Shown here piece by piece: positions 1 through 9,299 of a DNA stretch of 64,000 nt. The notes under the pieces were generated by a model. That model ran no database searches, was not told the DNA's origin, and worked only from the letters and a program-made list of their open reading frames with translations. Made by a program: the position numbers and the translations under genes. This stretch comes from Siphonodentalium dalli (Eukaryota > Mollusca > Scaphopoda > Gadilida > Siphonodentaliidae): contig CP136063.1 of the NCBI GenBank assembly GCA_032622095.1, positions 64,493,897-64,557,896 of the forward strand, in the 5' to 3' direction. Position 1 is the first letter of the stretch. Every line of letters begins with the position of its first letter.

Positions 1-1
1 G

Positions 2-415
2 AAAAAACGGGACGGTTCTATTCGCTGGTGCATAGATTATCGCGTCGTAAATTCTGTAACACGCAAAGACATCTACCCCTTGCCACGAATTGACGAGTGT
101 CTTGACACACTCAGTGGAAATTCGTGGTTTGGAAAGGCAGACTGTTTGGCTGCGTACCATCAGGTTACGATGTGTAAAGAAGACCGTGCTAAGACAGCCT
201 TTCTCACCAAATACGGGATTTTCAATTTCATTAAAATGCCTTTCGGCCTTACGGGAAGCCCGTTTACTTGGTGTAGGGTTATCAATTTGGTATTGCACGG
301 TTTGAACTGGGATATCTGTTTGGGGTACTTGGACGACGTAGTTCTGATGGGAAATTCGATTCGAAATCACTTGGAAAACATCATAAAAAGTACTATCCCG
401 GTTCCGAAAATATAA
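2..415 (+). pseudogene. pol: Reverse transcriptase domain of gypsy A (partial)
   Basis: The frame is open from base 2, upstream of the first Met at 80. It shows the RT landmarks of Ty3/gypsy pol: the WCIDYR and YPLPRID blocks, the catalytic 'DCLAAYHQV' palm strand (usually D-x-x-x-GY, here with A for G), 'KTAF', 'MPFGLTGSP' and the YLDD box with its two catalytic aspartates at about 326-337. The enzyme would copy element RNA into DNA in a virus-like particle. The frame stops at 413-415; the normal continuation into the connection domain appears in another frame from about 420, so one or two bases have been gained or lost. N-terminal fingers are outside the window. Confidence 0.9.
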
Positions 416-438
416 CCTTAAACTCAAGCCCAGTAAAT

Positions 439-1200
439 GTGAGTTTTTTTCAAAAAAGTATTGAATTTCTGGGCAGAATTGTGAGCGAGCAAGGTGTGAA
501 AATGATGGAATCATCCGTAGAGGTTGTTCATAGCTGGCCCGTACCCCAGTGTACCAGAGATGTCGAAAGTTTCTGCGGGCTAGTTAATTATCATCGCGCT
601 TTCATAAAAAATTATGCAGAGTTAGCACGACCTCTATATGACGTAACCGGTAAGCATAACTTTAAGTGGGACCTTGAGCAACAAGAAGCATTTGACAATC
701 TCAAGCAGGCGTTAACATCTCCACCTGTTTTGGCCCTACCAAATTCAACCGATATGTATATCTTGGATTCGGATGCTATTAATTTTGCGATCGGTGGGGA
801 ATTAATTCAAGTCCAAGATGGTCGGGAGAAAGTTATAGCCTATGGCAGTTTTGTGCTGTCCCCACAACAAAGGCGTTATTGTACTACTCGACGAGAACTT
901 CTCACAGTAGTACGGTTCACACGTCAATTTCGTCACTATCTGTTGGGTCGGAAATTTTTATTAAGAACCGATCATAGTAGTCTCAGGTGGTTGATGAGTT
1001 TCAAAGAACCTCAAGGGCAACTTGCAAGGTGGTTAGAGGAATTAAGCATGTACGATATGGTCATTGAGCATCGCAAGGGAACTTTGCACTTAAATGCCGA
1101 TGCGCTGTCCAGGATTCCTACAGACGGCTCATGTGAAGAGTATTTTCCAGGGTGTCAGATCTCCCTTGTGGCGGGTGTAAATATTGCACTGGGTATTTAA
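439..1200 (+). pseudogene. pol: RNase H domain of gypsy A
   Basis: This 253-codon frame starts with the RT connection region ('FLGRIVSEQG', 'FCGLVNYHRAFIKNYAEL') and passes into a gypsy RNase H. Visible catalytic blocks are 'LDSDAINFAIGG' (first Asp; the family usually has TDAS), 'TTRRELLTVV' (Glu), and 'RTDHSSLRWL' (Asp), followed by 'HRKGTLHLNADALSR'. It would degrade the RNA strand of the RNA:DNA hybrid. The frame is shifted relative to RT and overlaps the integrase ORF by 17 bases, so full-length pol would need two frame changes here. Met439 is only the first ATG, not a real start. Confidence 0.88.
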
Positions 1201-3013
1201 TAGCTGGACCAAATTTGAACGTACTGTTGATGATGTGGTTCCCCTAACCAAAGGTTCTATAACTTTTACCGAATTATCTGGGAACCCCACCCCGGCAGTT
1301 CGCCAAGTAGACAGTCAACCAGACTACCCTCTAAGGTTTTTGTGGAAGCCGGGAGATGAGTGGGATAATCCCTACGAACAAACCGGTTATGTCTGTTCTA
1401 ACACTGGGTGGACCCATTCTCAGGTTGATTTAGAATTGGTGCATGAATTAAAGCCAATAGTTAGGGTACGGCAAACAACAACCCTGCAGGACACTTCACT
1501 CCTGGCAAATGTTTGTACGCTGGAAGAACTCACTGAAATCCAGCGTCACGACACTGATTTATTACCTGTAATTGGGTGGTTGGAAACTGGGGAAGAGCCC
1601 AATGAAGGCGAACTATTTATTAGCAGCCAAGCCACTAAATATATCTGGATCAACCGGCAACGCTTCCTTATAAAGAATAAATTGCTATACAAAATTAAAC
1701 GGGATTCCCAACAAGTCTTGGTTATTCACCGTAAATTCGCCACTGAAATATTGACCCTCGCCCATGACATTCCTGCTTCTGGCCATCAGGGCGTAACACG
1801 TATCCGAGAACGAGTACGTCAAAACTATTATTGGTATGGGGTTAGTGACGATATTGAAACCTTTTTGGCTGCCTGCCCCCAGTGTAATCAAGGTAAGAAG
1901 CCTGTTAGACATGCTATGTGGGAACAGGTATCCTACCACGCTGGGGCCCCTATGGAGCGGGTACACATTGATTTTTTGGGACCATTGCCGGTTAGCAATA
2001 ATGGTAATAAATATATTTTGGTTATGACCTGTCAGTTTACCAAATGGGTCGAATTCATAGCATTACCCGATCAGACAGCCTTTACAGCAGCCTTTACAGC
2101 TGTTAAAGAATTCTTTTCAAGATTTGGATGTCCGCTCCAAATTTTCTCTGATCAAGGGCCATGTTTCGAATCAAAACTATTTAAGACCATGTGTGAAGCC
2201 CTTCAGATTCATAAGGCTCGTACCACGCCATATCGACCATCCTCGAACGGGGCTGCCGAACGCCAGAACCGTACGTTGATGAATACCGTCTGGTGCTATA
2301 TTGATAAAAACCAGAAAACCTGGGATAAATATCTATCGCAACTCGCTGGGGCAATGAGATCGTCGGTACACCGCATTACTGGTTTCACCCCAAACAAAAT
2401 GATGCTGGGCCGCGAAGTAAATCACCCGTCAGATCTCGTTTTTAATTTTAATTCTAAAACACCAGAATATGCAAGCGCTGCTGAATATGTGCAAACGTTG
2501 GTAAAAGAATATAAAGACTGTCACGAAATCGCGCGTGAGCACTTGAAGGCTGCATGTAAGAAAATGAAGCGAGATTATGATGTTAAAATAAATAAATATG
2601 AATATAAACATGGTGATTTAGTGTACTTGCTGGATACAGCTACAAAGAAAGGGAAAACCCGAAAACTTTCTTCATTTTGGAAAGGTCCAGGCATCATTGC
2701 TAAAGTATACACTCCGTATCTTTACAAAATCTTCTTTCGGTCGGCCACCAATGTGGTAAATCATGATCGCCTGAAAAAATGTCATGATAAAGTAATACCG
2801 CCATGGCTAAATAAATGTTCAGAGCGCTTCCGTTCCACGGGAGAAGTCACACTTGAGAGATCTACCGGCGTTTTTTGCTTATGTCAGAAGAAATGGGGTG
2901 GGAAATTTATGCTCCAGTGTGATTACTGTAATGATTGGTACCATGGTGAATGTGTAATCATTACTCAAGAAGGGGCCGACCAACTAGATACCTATCGATG
3001 TCCGAGATATTAG
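1184..3013 (+). CDS. pol: Integrase of gypsy A with C-terminal PHD finger
   Basis: The 609-codon frame has an HHCC zinc domain from about residue 190 ('HDIPASGHQG' ... 'CPQC'), then the catalytic core: Asp in 'HIDFLGPLP' (about 262), Asp in 'FSDQGPCFES' (about 322) and Glu in 'NGAAERQNRTL' (about 358) with 35 residues between the last two, i.e. DD35E. A GPY/F-like module follows ('FWKGPGIIAKVY'). The last 45 residues form a PHD finger: C-x-C, 'QCDYCNDWYHGEC', ending 'YRCPRY', where the final zinc Cys expected after CP is Tyr. PHD fingers read histone H3 tails, so this may guide integration as chromodomains do in chromoviruses; that role is inferred. The true start is upstream in pol. Confidence 0.9.
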   Translation: MHWVFNSWTKFERTVDDVVPLTKGSITFTELSGNPTPAVRQVDSQPDYPLRFLWKPGDEWDNPYEQTGYVCSNTGWTHSQVDLELVHELKPIVRVRQTTTLQDTSLLANVCTLEELTEIQRHDTDLLPVIGWLETGEEPNEGELFISSQATKYIWINRQRFLIKNKLLYKIKRDSQQVLVIHRKFATEILTLAHDIPASGHQGVTRIRERVRQNYYWYGVSDDIETFLAACPQCNQGKKPVRHAMWEQVSYHAGAPMERVHIDFLGPLPVSNNGNKYILVMTCQFTKWVEFIALPDQTAFTAAFTAVKEFFSRFGCPLQIFSDQGPCFESKLFKTMCEALQIHKARTTPYRPSSNGAAERQNRTLMNTVWCYIDKNQKTWDKYLSQLAGAMRSSVHRITGFTPNKMMLGREVNHPSDLVFNFNSKTPEYASAAEYVQTLVKEYKDCHEIAREHLKAACKKMKRDYDVKINKYEYKHGDLVYLLDTATKKGKTRKLSSFWKGPGIIAKVYTPYLYKIFFRSATNVVNHDRLKKCHDKVIPPWLNKCSERFRSTGEVTLERSTGVFCLCQKKWGGKFMLQCDYCNDWYHGECVIITQEGADQLDTYRCPRY

Positions 3014-3084
3014 ATCATAGGGTTCATTCTTGCAATTTTGTAATCCATGACCAAAAAGGTTAGTTGAGATGTTTCACTATACTG

Positions 3085-3102
3085 TTGTTTCCTATATTTC
3101 AG
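3085..3102 (+). promoter_or_regulatory. 3' splice-site-like tract before ORF3 of gypsy A
   Basis: A pyrimidine-rich stretch, 'gttgtttcctatatttcag', ends in AG at 3101-3102, 12 bases before the ATG at 3115. It matches a metazoan acceptor and suggests that the downstream ORF is expressed from a spliced RNA. Comparable tracts precede the third ORF in gypsy B, C and E in this window. Confidence 0.55.
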
Positions 3103-3114
3103 TATATGTGAACT

Positions 3115-3987
3115 ATGAGTGATATCGAAATTGATTCAGTCAATCCAGGACTGCCAGTCCAACCCTCAGACAGTTCGTCTGCAGCTGAGAAGCTTGATAT
3201 TGATTCAGTCAATCCAGGACTACCAGTCCGACCATCAGACAGTTCGTCTGCAGCTGAGAAGCTAGAAACATCAACCGAAGACACCTCCACACCTCCCGTT
3301 GGCCTACTTGTAGGACCACCAATAGTTACAGACAGTTCGTCTACAGCGGGATGTGCGGATATACCAAGCATGTCAGGTATGAATTTACCGCCTGATACCG
3401 ATGAGTCAGACCCAAATCAAATGTCAGTAACTGATATTCAGCACTCAATAGATGTGCTGCTTGGTTTAACTGTTAATAATAACGTGGGTGAAAATTCTGA
3501 TCTCATTGATAAATTACCTGATCTTTCAGTTGCGGAGCCCGTACGGACTCCATCTGTTGAAAGAATGCAGGTAGATTTAATTGAATTGTCGGATAGTCAA
3601 CCAAGTTTGACTAAGGATCTACCTGATAGTCCTCTTGGGGAAACCAGTTGCACCCAAGGGATAGATATGCAGGTGGATCCCAACTTAAACTTGGATAATA
3701 TTCCAGTAAATAGTCATCCATTAGGGCTATTAATTGATGAGGCTTTATATCCTCCCACTCGCATTGTTGACAAACAATGTGTCAGATATGGTTTTACTGA
3801 CGACACTGAGAGTAATCCAGTGTCGCAAATTTCACAAGCCTCAATTACTAACTCAATGTCAGACATAGAGGGTCAAAGTCCCCCGAAACCGCAAGATCGG
3901 TGTGTGTTCAGGGATTGTGAGCGGCCTGTTAAGGGTCAGCAAAGACACCATTTTTACAGCCAACATGTAAAACCTTGTTGGTGGTAG
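3115..3987 (+). CDS. N-terminal half of gypsy A accessory ORF, C2H2-like finger
   Basis: The 290-codon frame begins MSDIEIDSVNPG just after an acceptor-like AG. Residues about 6-51 are two copies of a 23-residue unit (period 69 bp) with the motif 'PSDSSSAAEKL'. The middle is acidic, Ser/Pro/Asp-rich and looks disordered. Near the end 'CVFRDCERPVKGQQRHH' followed by 'FYSQH' gives a C-x4-C...H-x4-H finger. The frame ends at TAG 3985-3987, but the same frame stays open straight after it through the TatD ORF, so this is probably one protein split by a single amber codon, by read-through or mutation. The biochemical role is unknown. Confidence 0.7.
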   Translation: MSDIEIDSVNPGLPVQPSDSSSAAEKLDIDSVNPGLPVRPSDSSSAAEKLETSTEDTSTPPVGLLVGPPIVTDSSSTAGCADIPSMSGMNLPPDTDESDPNQMSVTDIQHSIDVLLGLTVNNNVGENSDLIDKLPDLSVAEPVRTPSVERMQVDLIELSDSQPSLTKDLPDSPLGETSCTQGIDMQVDPNLNLDNIPVNSHPLGLLIDEALYPPTRIVDKQCVRYGFTDDTESNPVSQISQASITNSMSDIEGQSPPKPQDRCVFRDCERPVKGQQRHHFYSQHVKPCWW

Positions 3988-5846
3988 TTTGACACCTACC
4001 CTGGGCCTATCCCTACCGTTTTCCGAGTACAAGTCCGAGAAGACTTAATTAACTTTGCTCGGATTCTAATTCCAACTGCTCGGGAGCTGGGTGAGCAGGA
4101 ACTGCTTACCCAGTTGCGGAAATTACTAAATGATCAGTGGGACTACCAGGCAATTCCAGTGCCTTGTATTCTGGGGACAATATCACTTCGGAATATTTCC
4201 ATGTTTGGCACTGACCTGGGGGTTGCCCCTCCAAAAAGCGGGTACGGCATATCGCCCTACATTACGTCCAATGCATGTCTCACTCATTGGCGTGTTTTAG
4301 CGGCTATACTCAATAGACTGCCAGCCAAAGATATTAACTTATGTCAACAGTCTAATTCACATCTTTGGTTAATTGATATGATGCGGGAACACATCCAAAA
4401 GGGTCGAATTGGGGAATTGGCATTAAAGGAGGCTCGAAATAAAGCGTCGGGGTTAACAAAACCTGAGAATGCCCCTGATGCATTGTCGGGAGCCTGTATG
4501 ATTAATGACTTCTACCTCACAGAGCACCAAGTTTTAATCACTCAGGCCATGTCTGTCAAATCCTCTTCCATTTCAGGGGTTAAACCGATAGAAGGTCCCA
4601 CACCACGGCCCAGCCGGAAAGAGAGGCGAAGGGCGCGATATAAGACTATATGTATCGCACGACAGCAGAAGTTTTCCGAGCGGAAACTGTACCCGCCGGA
4701 GCCTAAGAAACTCAAACTTTCTACCTCATCCTCCACCGCAGTGCCTGTCACCTCCTCTCGGGGCACTGTGCCTACATCATCCTTCTCAGCAGTGTCTTAC
4801 AACCACCCTCAGGGCACTGTGCACAAATCACCCTCCCCCGCAGGGCCAGTCACCTCTACTCGGGGCCCTGTGTCTACCCCGTCATCCACCGCCGTCTCTT
4901 CCACGGTGTCCTCCCTTCCAATACCACCACTCATCCAGTCGCCTCCCGTCCTACCCCGACACACTTACAAGGCAGTGTTAACCTCCATGAAAAAGGCTCT
5001 TGCACGTCAACCCGGCATCCCCAAACCAAAACTAACCGGGATTGACTCTCATTTTCAATTAGACCGAATGTGCTCGAGTCATAAATTAAAACCCCAAACC
5101 ACTGCTTCGGAGGCGATTAGTCTGACTAATGTCCCTGTTTCTGCGGCCGTCACTGTCATCGGTGGCGTGCAAGTATTTTGTGATCCGGATACTTATCCAG
5201 ATATTCAAACTCTTCACTGTAATCCACAGTGGAAAGTTGCGGTAGGGTGTGACCCCAAAAAGTTTTGTAAGTTACTTGTGCCGTCGATGATGGATAAGTT
5301 TAAGGAGCTTATAAATCATCCTGCAGTAGTTGCCGTCGGGGAGTTTGGGGTTGATCGCTCCATTAATCTCTCCGATCGAGATCTCCTGATGCAGGATGCC
5401 CTTTTTCGGCAAATTTTACATCTGGCCCGTCCCACCAATAAACCCATAATTTTGCATCTAAGAGGGCCCTCTGACCAACATATGAGTTCGGATGTGAGTT
5501 TAACTGCTTTAGAGGCAGTACGCACCGTAACCCACAAGGATCAAGTTATCCACTTCCACTGCTTTTGTGGATCTAAACCAATGGTGGATTCTTGGTCTTA
5601 TCACCAGCCCAACACTTCGTTCGGGTTTACAACAATTAAGCTAAAGCCATTCATCCTTCCAAAATTCTTCTGGAGTCGGATGCGCCCCATTTCGGGTCTG
5701 TGGGCCGAGCTTTCACTTCCCCCGCCGTCATCGGTGAAGTGGCCGTGTCATTAACATGGATCCTGGGTACAACCCCAGAGGAAGTGTTAGCGCGCTCTAC
5801 ACAGAACGCCCAACGAATGTATGGCATTCAGCCAATCCGCCATTAA
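3988..5846 (+). pseudogene. TatD-family metallo-nuclease domain in gypsy A accessory ORF
   Basis: The frame is open from 3988 (first Met 4114) to 5754. Residues about 150-300 from Met4114 are Pro/Ser/Thr-rich with basic runs. The TatD-like domain starts near residue 309: 'GIDSHFQLDRM' (H-x-H motif, second His replaced by Gln), 'VAVGEFGVDRS' (Glu, about 405), 'PIILHLRG' (about 445), 'HFHCFCGS' (about 480). The last canonical motif, 'LLESDAPHF', is in another frame at 5664-5696 and runs to a stop at 5844-5846, so one frameshift lies between about 5600 and 5663. TatD enzymes are two-metal DNases/hydrolases with a TIM-barrel fold. A TatD domain downstream of gypsy pol is unusual. Its job in the element is unknown. 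Confidence 0.8.
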
Positions 5847-6523
5847 CATTTCCACATCAATACAAACTACACTTAATTTAGCGGATAGGGCATTCCAAAT
5901 TATTTTTCCGGTTTTTTGGTCAGTAGAAAACATTCTCATTTTCGACCTGTTTCCACTACTTTCCAAATTTAGAGAATGTTTAATCTTTTCAGTCCGTTCA
6001 GTTATTGGGACCATGCTGATTTCAAATGTTAAATGTAAATCCAGTCAGTTCGGTTAGTTTCACGCTGATTTCAAATCTAGTCAGTTCAGTTATTGGGACC
6101 ATGCTGATTTCAAATCCAGTCAGTTGGGTATTAAACTTGTGACCGCGCTGATTTCACAATTTAGGGCTTAACTTGTAAATGATTTAAACTGCCCTAACAT
6201 GACCTTTTATTTCTCGCTGTACACCAGTAGGTACAGTGTAACAATTTTTTAATTTAAAAAGAGGGAATAGTGTTGTAATAATGGCCAGGTCGAGTCTATA
6301 AATAAATGCAGTGCAGGATTCCGGAAGTGACGGAGGAACCGGCACATAAATAGGCCGATCGAAGTCCCGCAGCTCAGACCGAAACAACAAAACTTATTGA
6401 CAACACCTGTTAATTTCATCGCTGATTATTGATGATTTATGATCCATTGCCATCGACGTTTATTCTACATGTATGATTTGTGAGTATTATATTTCTATTA
6501 TATTATATTGTAAGCTATTAATA
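5847..6523 (+). other. Gene-free stretch after gypsy A, LTR-like in part
   Basis: No convincing ORF. Bases 6001-6160 hold four decayed copies of a word close to 'ccatgctgatttcaaat' with 'cagtcagttcagttattggga' linkers, spaced about 40-50 bp. Bases 6184-6523 include a TATA-like 'tctataaataaatg' near 6296 and could be remains of the 3' LTR of gypsy A, but no second copy is present to prove it. Confidence 0.4.
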
Positions 6524-6553
6524 TGTAGCGCCTAATTTTTACAATAGTTTCTA

Positions 6554-7686
6554 TATACTTGGTTATTTTTCATGGTTTGCCATGTTTTGGTTTTCACTTG
6601 AGAGGTTAAAAGCCCTGTGCTTTCTTCTCTCGGTGTGCTTCCTTTCCAAACTCCACAAGAGTAAGTTGCATCATTAAGACTTCACCCAGTCGCTTGCAGT
6701 GCTAGAAATCATGGAACATGTTTCAATATTCAGTAAAGACCTAACCAGGTCGTTCTGTTGTTGACTCGTGCCCATTTTCATATGGATATGGCAGATTTCG
6801 TTTGAATTAAATTACACATTTTCATGAATACATATTTCATTCATAGTTGGTAGCATTTCAAAATGAGCGGGAAGTGACGTATTTGTCTATTTATAGAACT
6901 CGTGTGATGGAGTTCCGGTTGTAGTATTTATAGATTGTGACGTCATTTGGTATCTATTTTGAGATTCGAGACCTAGATGGAATATTTATAGGATGTGACG
7001 TCATTTAGTAGCTATTTATAGACTTGAGACCTAAGTTGGTATATTAATAGATCGTGACGTGTTTTGGCGTCTATTTTGAGACATAGTGTGCATAATTGTA
7101 GGTTTTGACACTTGTTTATAGTTGGCTTTGTGCAGTAATTACTCACATTGAGTTTGAATTCAGTTTCTAAGCTGTATAAAACCTAGTCTGATAGGTTTTT
7201 GCTTGGTGAGAATAAATACAGTAATTTTCTCTGAATAGTAATTAAGGAATTTATCCTGTGATCTTATATCTTATAAATTAGTGGATCTTAGTTATACTTT
7301 ATAGAAATCAGTGATAAGATTTCTTTCATTTTTGGAATATTTTTGGTTGAAAATCCTACGAGTATTTTGCAGAAATCTTTAATAAGATTTCTTTCATTAT
7401 GAAATATTTCTAGTTTGTAATTTAGATAGAAATATTTAGTGAGATTAGATTAATTTGGAAATATAACTTTTATAGAATATTTAAAGTGAAGTAGTATATT
7501 GTGTGTTAGAGTTTACATAACTGAAGTTTATAGTGATCATGGCCAAATGAGTTGAATATACACATACATATATTATTAATAAGAATAAATCGTGTGTCCC
7601 CTATATTGTGGTTTGTCTTATTTAAGAAAATCCCCAATTCGAACATATACTGCGTCACTGGCCAGTGTGGGACTGTGCCGGTTACA
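6554..7686 (+). repeat. Left LTR of gypsy B (5'-deleted)
   Basis: From 'tatacttggttatttttc' at 6554 the sequence follows 18808-20026 closely, with small indels, up to a terminal CA at 7685-7686. The right LTR has an extra segment around 18836-18883 between two 'ccat' words that is missing here. The corresponding first 335 bases of the right LTR (18473-18807) are absent or replaced. Confidence 0.85.
6868..7085 (+). promoter_or_regulatory. Tandem CRE-like (TGACGTCA) units in LTR B
   Basis: Perfect TGACGTCA palindromes lie at 6938-6945 and 6996-7003, with half or decayed sites 'gtgacgta' near 6873 and 'gtgacgtg' near 7054. They sit in repeated units of about 58 bp that also share 'tctattt' and 'gagac' words. 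TGACGTCA is the CREB/ATF recognition site, so these may be U3 enhancers; that use is inferred. The right LTR has the same array near 19200-19390. Confidence 0.6.
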
Positions 7687-7690
7687 ATTT

Positions 7691-7708
7691 TGGTGCCGTG
7701 AGCAGGAT
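7691..7708 (+). promoter_or_regulatory. Primer binding site of gypsy B, tRNA-His type
   Basis: Four bases after the LTR's terminal CA, 'TGGTGCCGTGA' (7691-7701) is complementary to CCA plus the 3' acceptor strand of animal tRNA-His (...TCACGGCACCA, from memory). The following bases fit less well. This is where minus-strand DNA synthesis would be primed. Confidence 0.65.
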
Positions 7709-7718
7709 TTTCTTAAAT

Positions 7719-8805
7719 ATGGCTACATCCAAAGATTATATTTCTAAGGATTTGTTCAGTACTCCTAAAATAGATAGACGTCCAGGTCGTGACATAAATT
7801 CAGATAAATTAATTTATAAACTTGAAGAGCAAATATCTGAAATAGGTTATCGTTTGGAAAAGGCTAAAGGTCATACCTTTGAGAAAATTGACATGGGTGG
7901 TCTTAATTATAGAGTTATCAGTCACCCCCTGATAAGAGTGCGGACCTTTGATCAAACAAGGCTTCCCAGGCGTAGAAAGGATGTTACTCCTGATCACTTT
8001 GATGGTAAGTCTGTCGAGTGGAAAGACTATTTGATCCACTTTGAACAAGTGGCTGAATGGAATCAGTGGGGATCCGCTGAAAAGTCACAGCAGCTTATCA
8101 TGACTTTGAGAGGTGATGCATTGAAATTGTTGTCTGATATGGATGATTTGCAAAGAAACAATTTTGAGTATGTCAGAGAAGCTCTTACAAAACGCTTCAA
8201 CCCTCCGGATCTTGAAGTAGCTCACAGGTACGAGTTTCGTTCTTGCAAACGTAGGAAGGGTGAGAGTCCAATAGAGTATGGTTATGCTGTTCGGAGGTTA
8301 GGTAGTTTAGCTTATTCTGCTATGCAGATAGGGAAATTAATATTTTGGAAGTTTATAAATGGTGTTGGAAATTCTCAGTTGCAAGATCATGTTCTTTTTC
8401 GACATCCAAGAAGCAATTTCGTATGCCAGTGAATACGAATCGGTAAAAGGGCCTCAGTTGTCTTTGACCTCTAAACCTAAACCAACATATGATGATGGTT
8501 TAGTTGCTTCAGTGGATTCCAAACCTCTCCCTAAAAGTGAAGTTGCCCGTATCAATGAGTTGGAACAATTGGTTAAATCTCTAAAACAATGTGTTGATCA
8601 GTTGAGTGGATTGTCTGTCAATAATCATGGTATGAGTGAAAGGAAAGGTCCCGGTGCTATTATCTGTTACAATTGTCGGAAACCAGGTCACAAAAAATGG
8701 CAGTGTACTGAGTCTTCTAGTGGTTCAATTGTGAAAAATAACTCTAACAATAACTCTAGTCATGGTAAGGAATCTCATTCGAAACAGGAATCGGGAAATG
8801 GATAA
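7719..8805 (+). pseudogene. gag: Gag of gypsy B with CCHC knuckle
   Basis: ATG 7719 opens a frame (MATSKDYISK...) containing the gypsy gag core: 'SVEWKDYLIHFEQVAEWN', 'LIMTLRGDALKLL', 'EALTKRFNPP'. The first frame ends at 8430-8432. The rest of gag continues in a second frame from about 8390, so a frameshift lies at about 8390-8410. The second part has a coiled stretch ('INELEQLVKSLKQCVDQL') and a CCHC zinc knuckle, 'CYNCRKPGHKKWQC' (C-x2-C-x4-H-x4-C), which binds genomic RNA in the particle, then a Ser/Asn-rich tail to the stop at 8805. The product would form the capsid shell. It is broken by the frameshift only. Confidence 0.85.
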
Positions 8806-8858
8806 GGGGTGCCTATGGGTCCAGTAGAGTAACCCCTGACAATGGAAACACGGGACCA

Positions 8859-9299
8859 ATGGTTGATATTCGAAGAACATCATTACAGGTTGAAGCTATG
8901 TTTGGCAATAGAGATATTTTACTTATGGTAGATACTGGTTCATCTCGGAGTATTTTGTCTCAAGAGACCTTCAAAATAGTCTCGTCATCTGACTATTCTT
9001 TGTGTCCATCTCAAGTTAGATTAACAGCAGCAGAAGGTTCTGACATAAAAGTATTTGATGAAGTAAGCATCCAGTTTTCTTTGAGTGGTCTGAACTTTGT
9101 TCATCGATTTATAGTTGCAGATGTCAAGTATGTAAATGGAATTTTAGGAATTGACTTCCTGGAGCAATTTGATGGTTGTTTAGAAGTTGCTAAAGGTACT
9201 TTGAGAATTAGAGGGCATCATTTTATTGCCATTGGGGGGTTTGCATATGGGGTTGCAAACTCCATGCAGGGTTTACCCGCTTTAGGTGGAGTTCCATGA
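8859..9299 (+). CDS. pol: Retropepsin-like aspartic protease of gypsy B
   Basis: The 146-codon frame contains 'LLMVDTGSSRSIL', the catalytic D-T-G of a retroviral-type protease, a beta-rich middle, and 'GILGIDFLEQF', which matches the hydrophobic-I-L-G-x-D motif that closes the fold. Such proteases work as dimers to cut Gag-Pol. The frame differs from the end of gag, so expression from the full-length RNA would need a frameshift or read-through. The frame ends at 9299, where sequence not related to pol begins. Confidence 0.85.
   Translation: MVDIRRTSLQVEAMFGNRDILLMVDTGSSRSILSQETFKIVSSSDYSLCPSQVRLTAAEGSDIKVFDEVSIQFSLSGLNFVHRFIVADVKYVNGILGIDFLEQFDGCLEVAKGTLRIRGHHFIAIGGFAYGVANSMQGLPALGGVP

Larger units (their letters stand above)
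1..5846 (+). mobile_element. Ty3/gypsy retrotransposon A, 5' part cut off by window edge
   Basis: The order RT, RNase H, integrase, PHD finger, then a downstream ORF with a C2H2-like finger and a TatD nuclease domain is read in the plus strand. RT-RNase H-integrase order is that of Ty3/gypsy (Metaviridae). Gag, protease and 5' LTR lie outside the window. The copy carries a frameshift between RT and RNase H, an in-frame TAG at 3985-3987 and a frameshift near 5600-5663, so it is probably inactive, although the decay is light. No 3' LTR can be matched because the partner LTR is missing; the block at 6184-6523 is a possible candidate. Confidence 0.85.
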
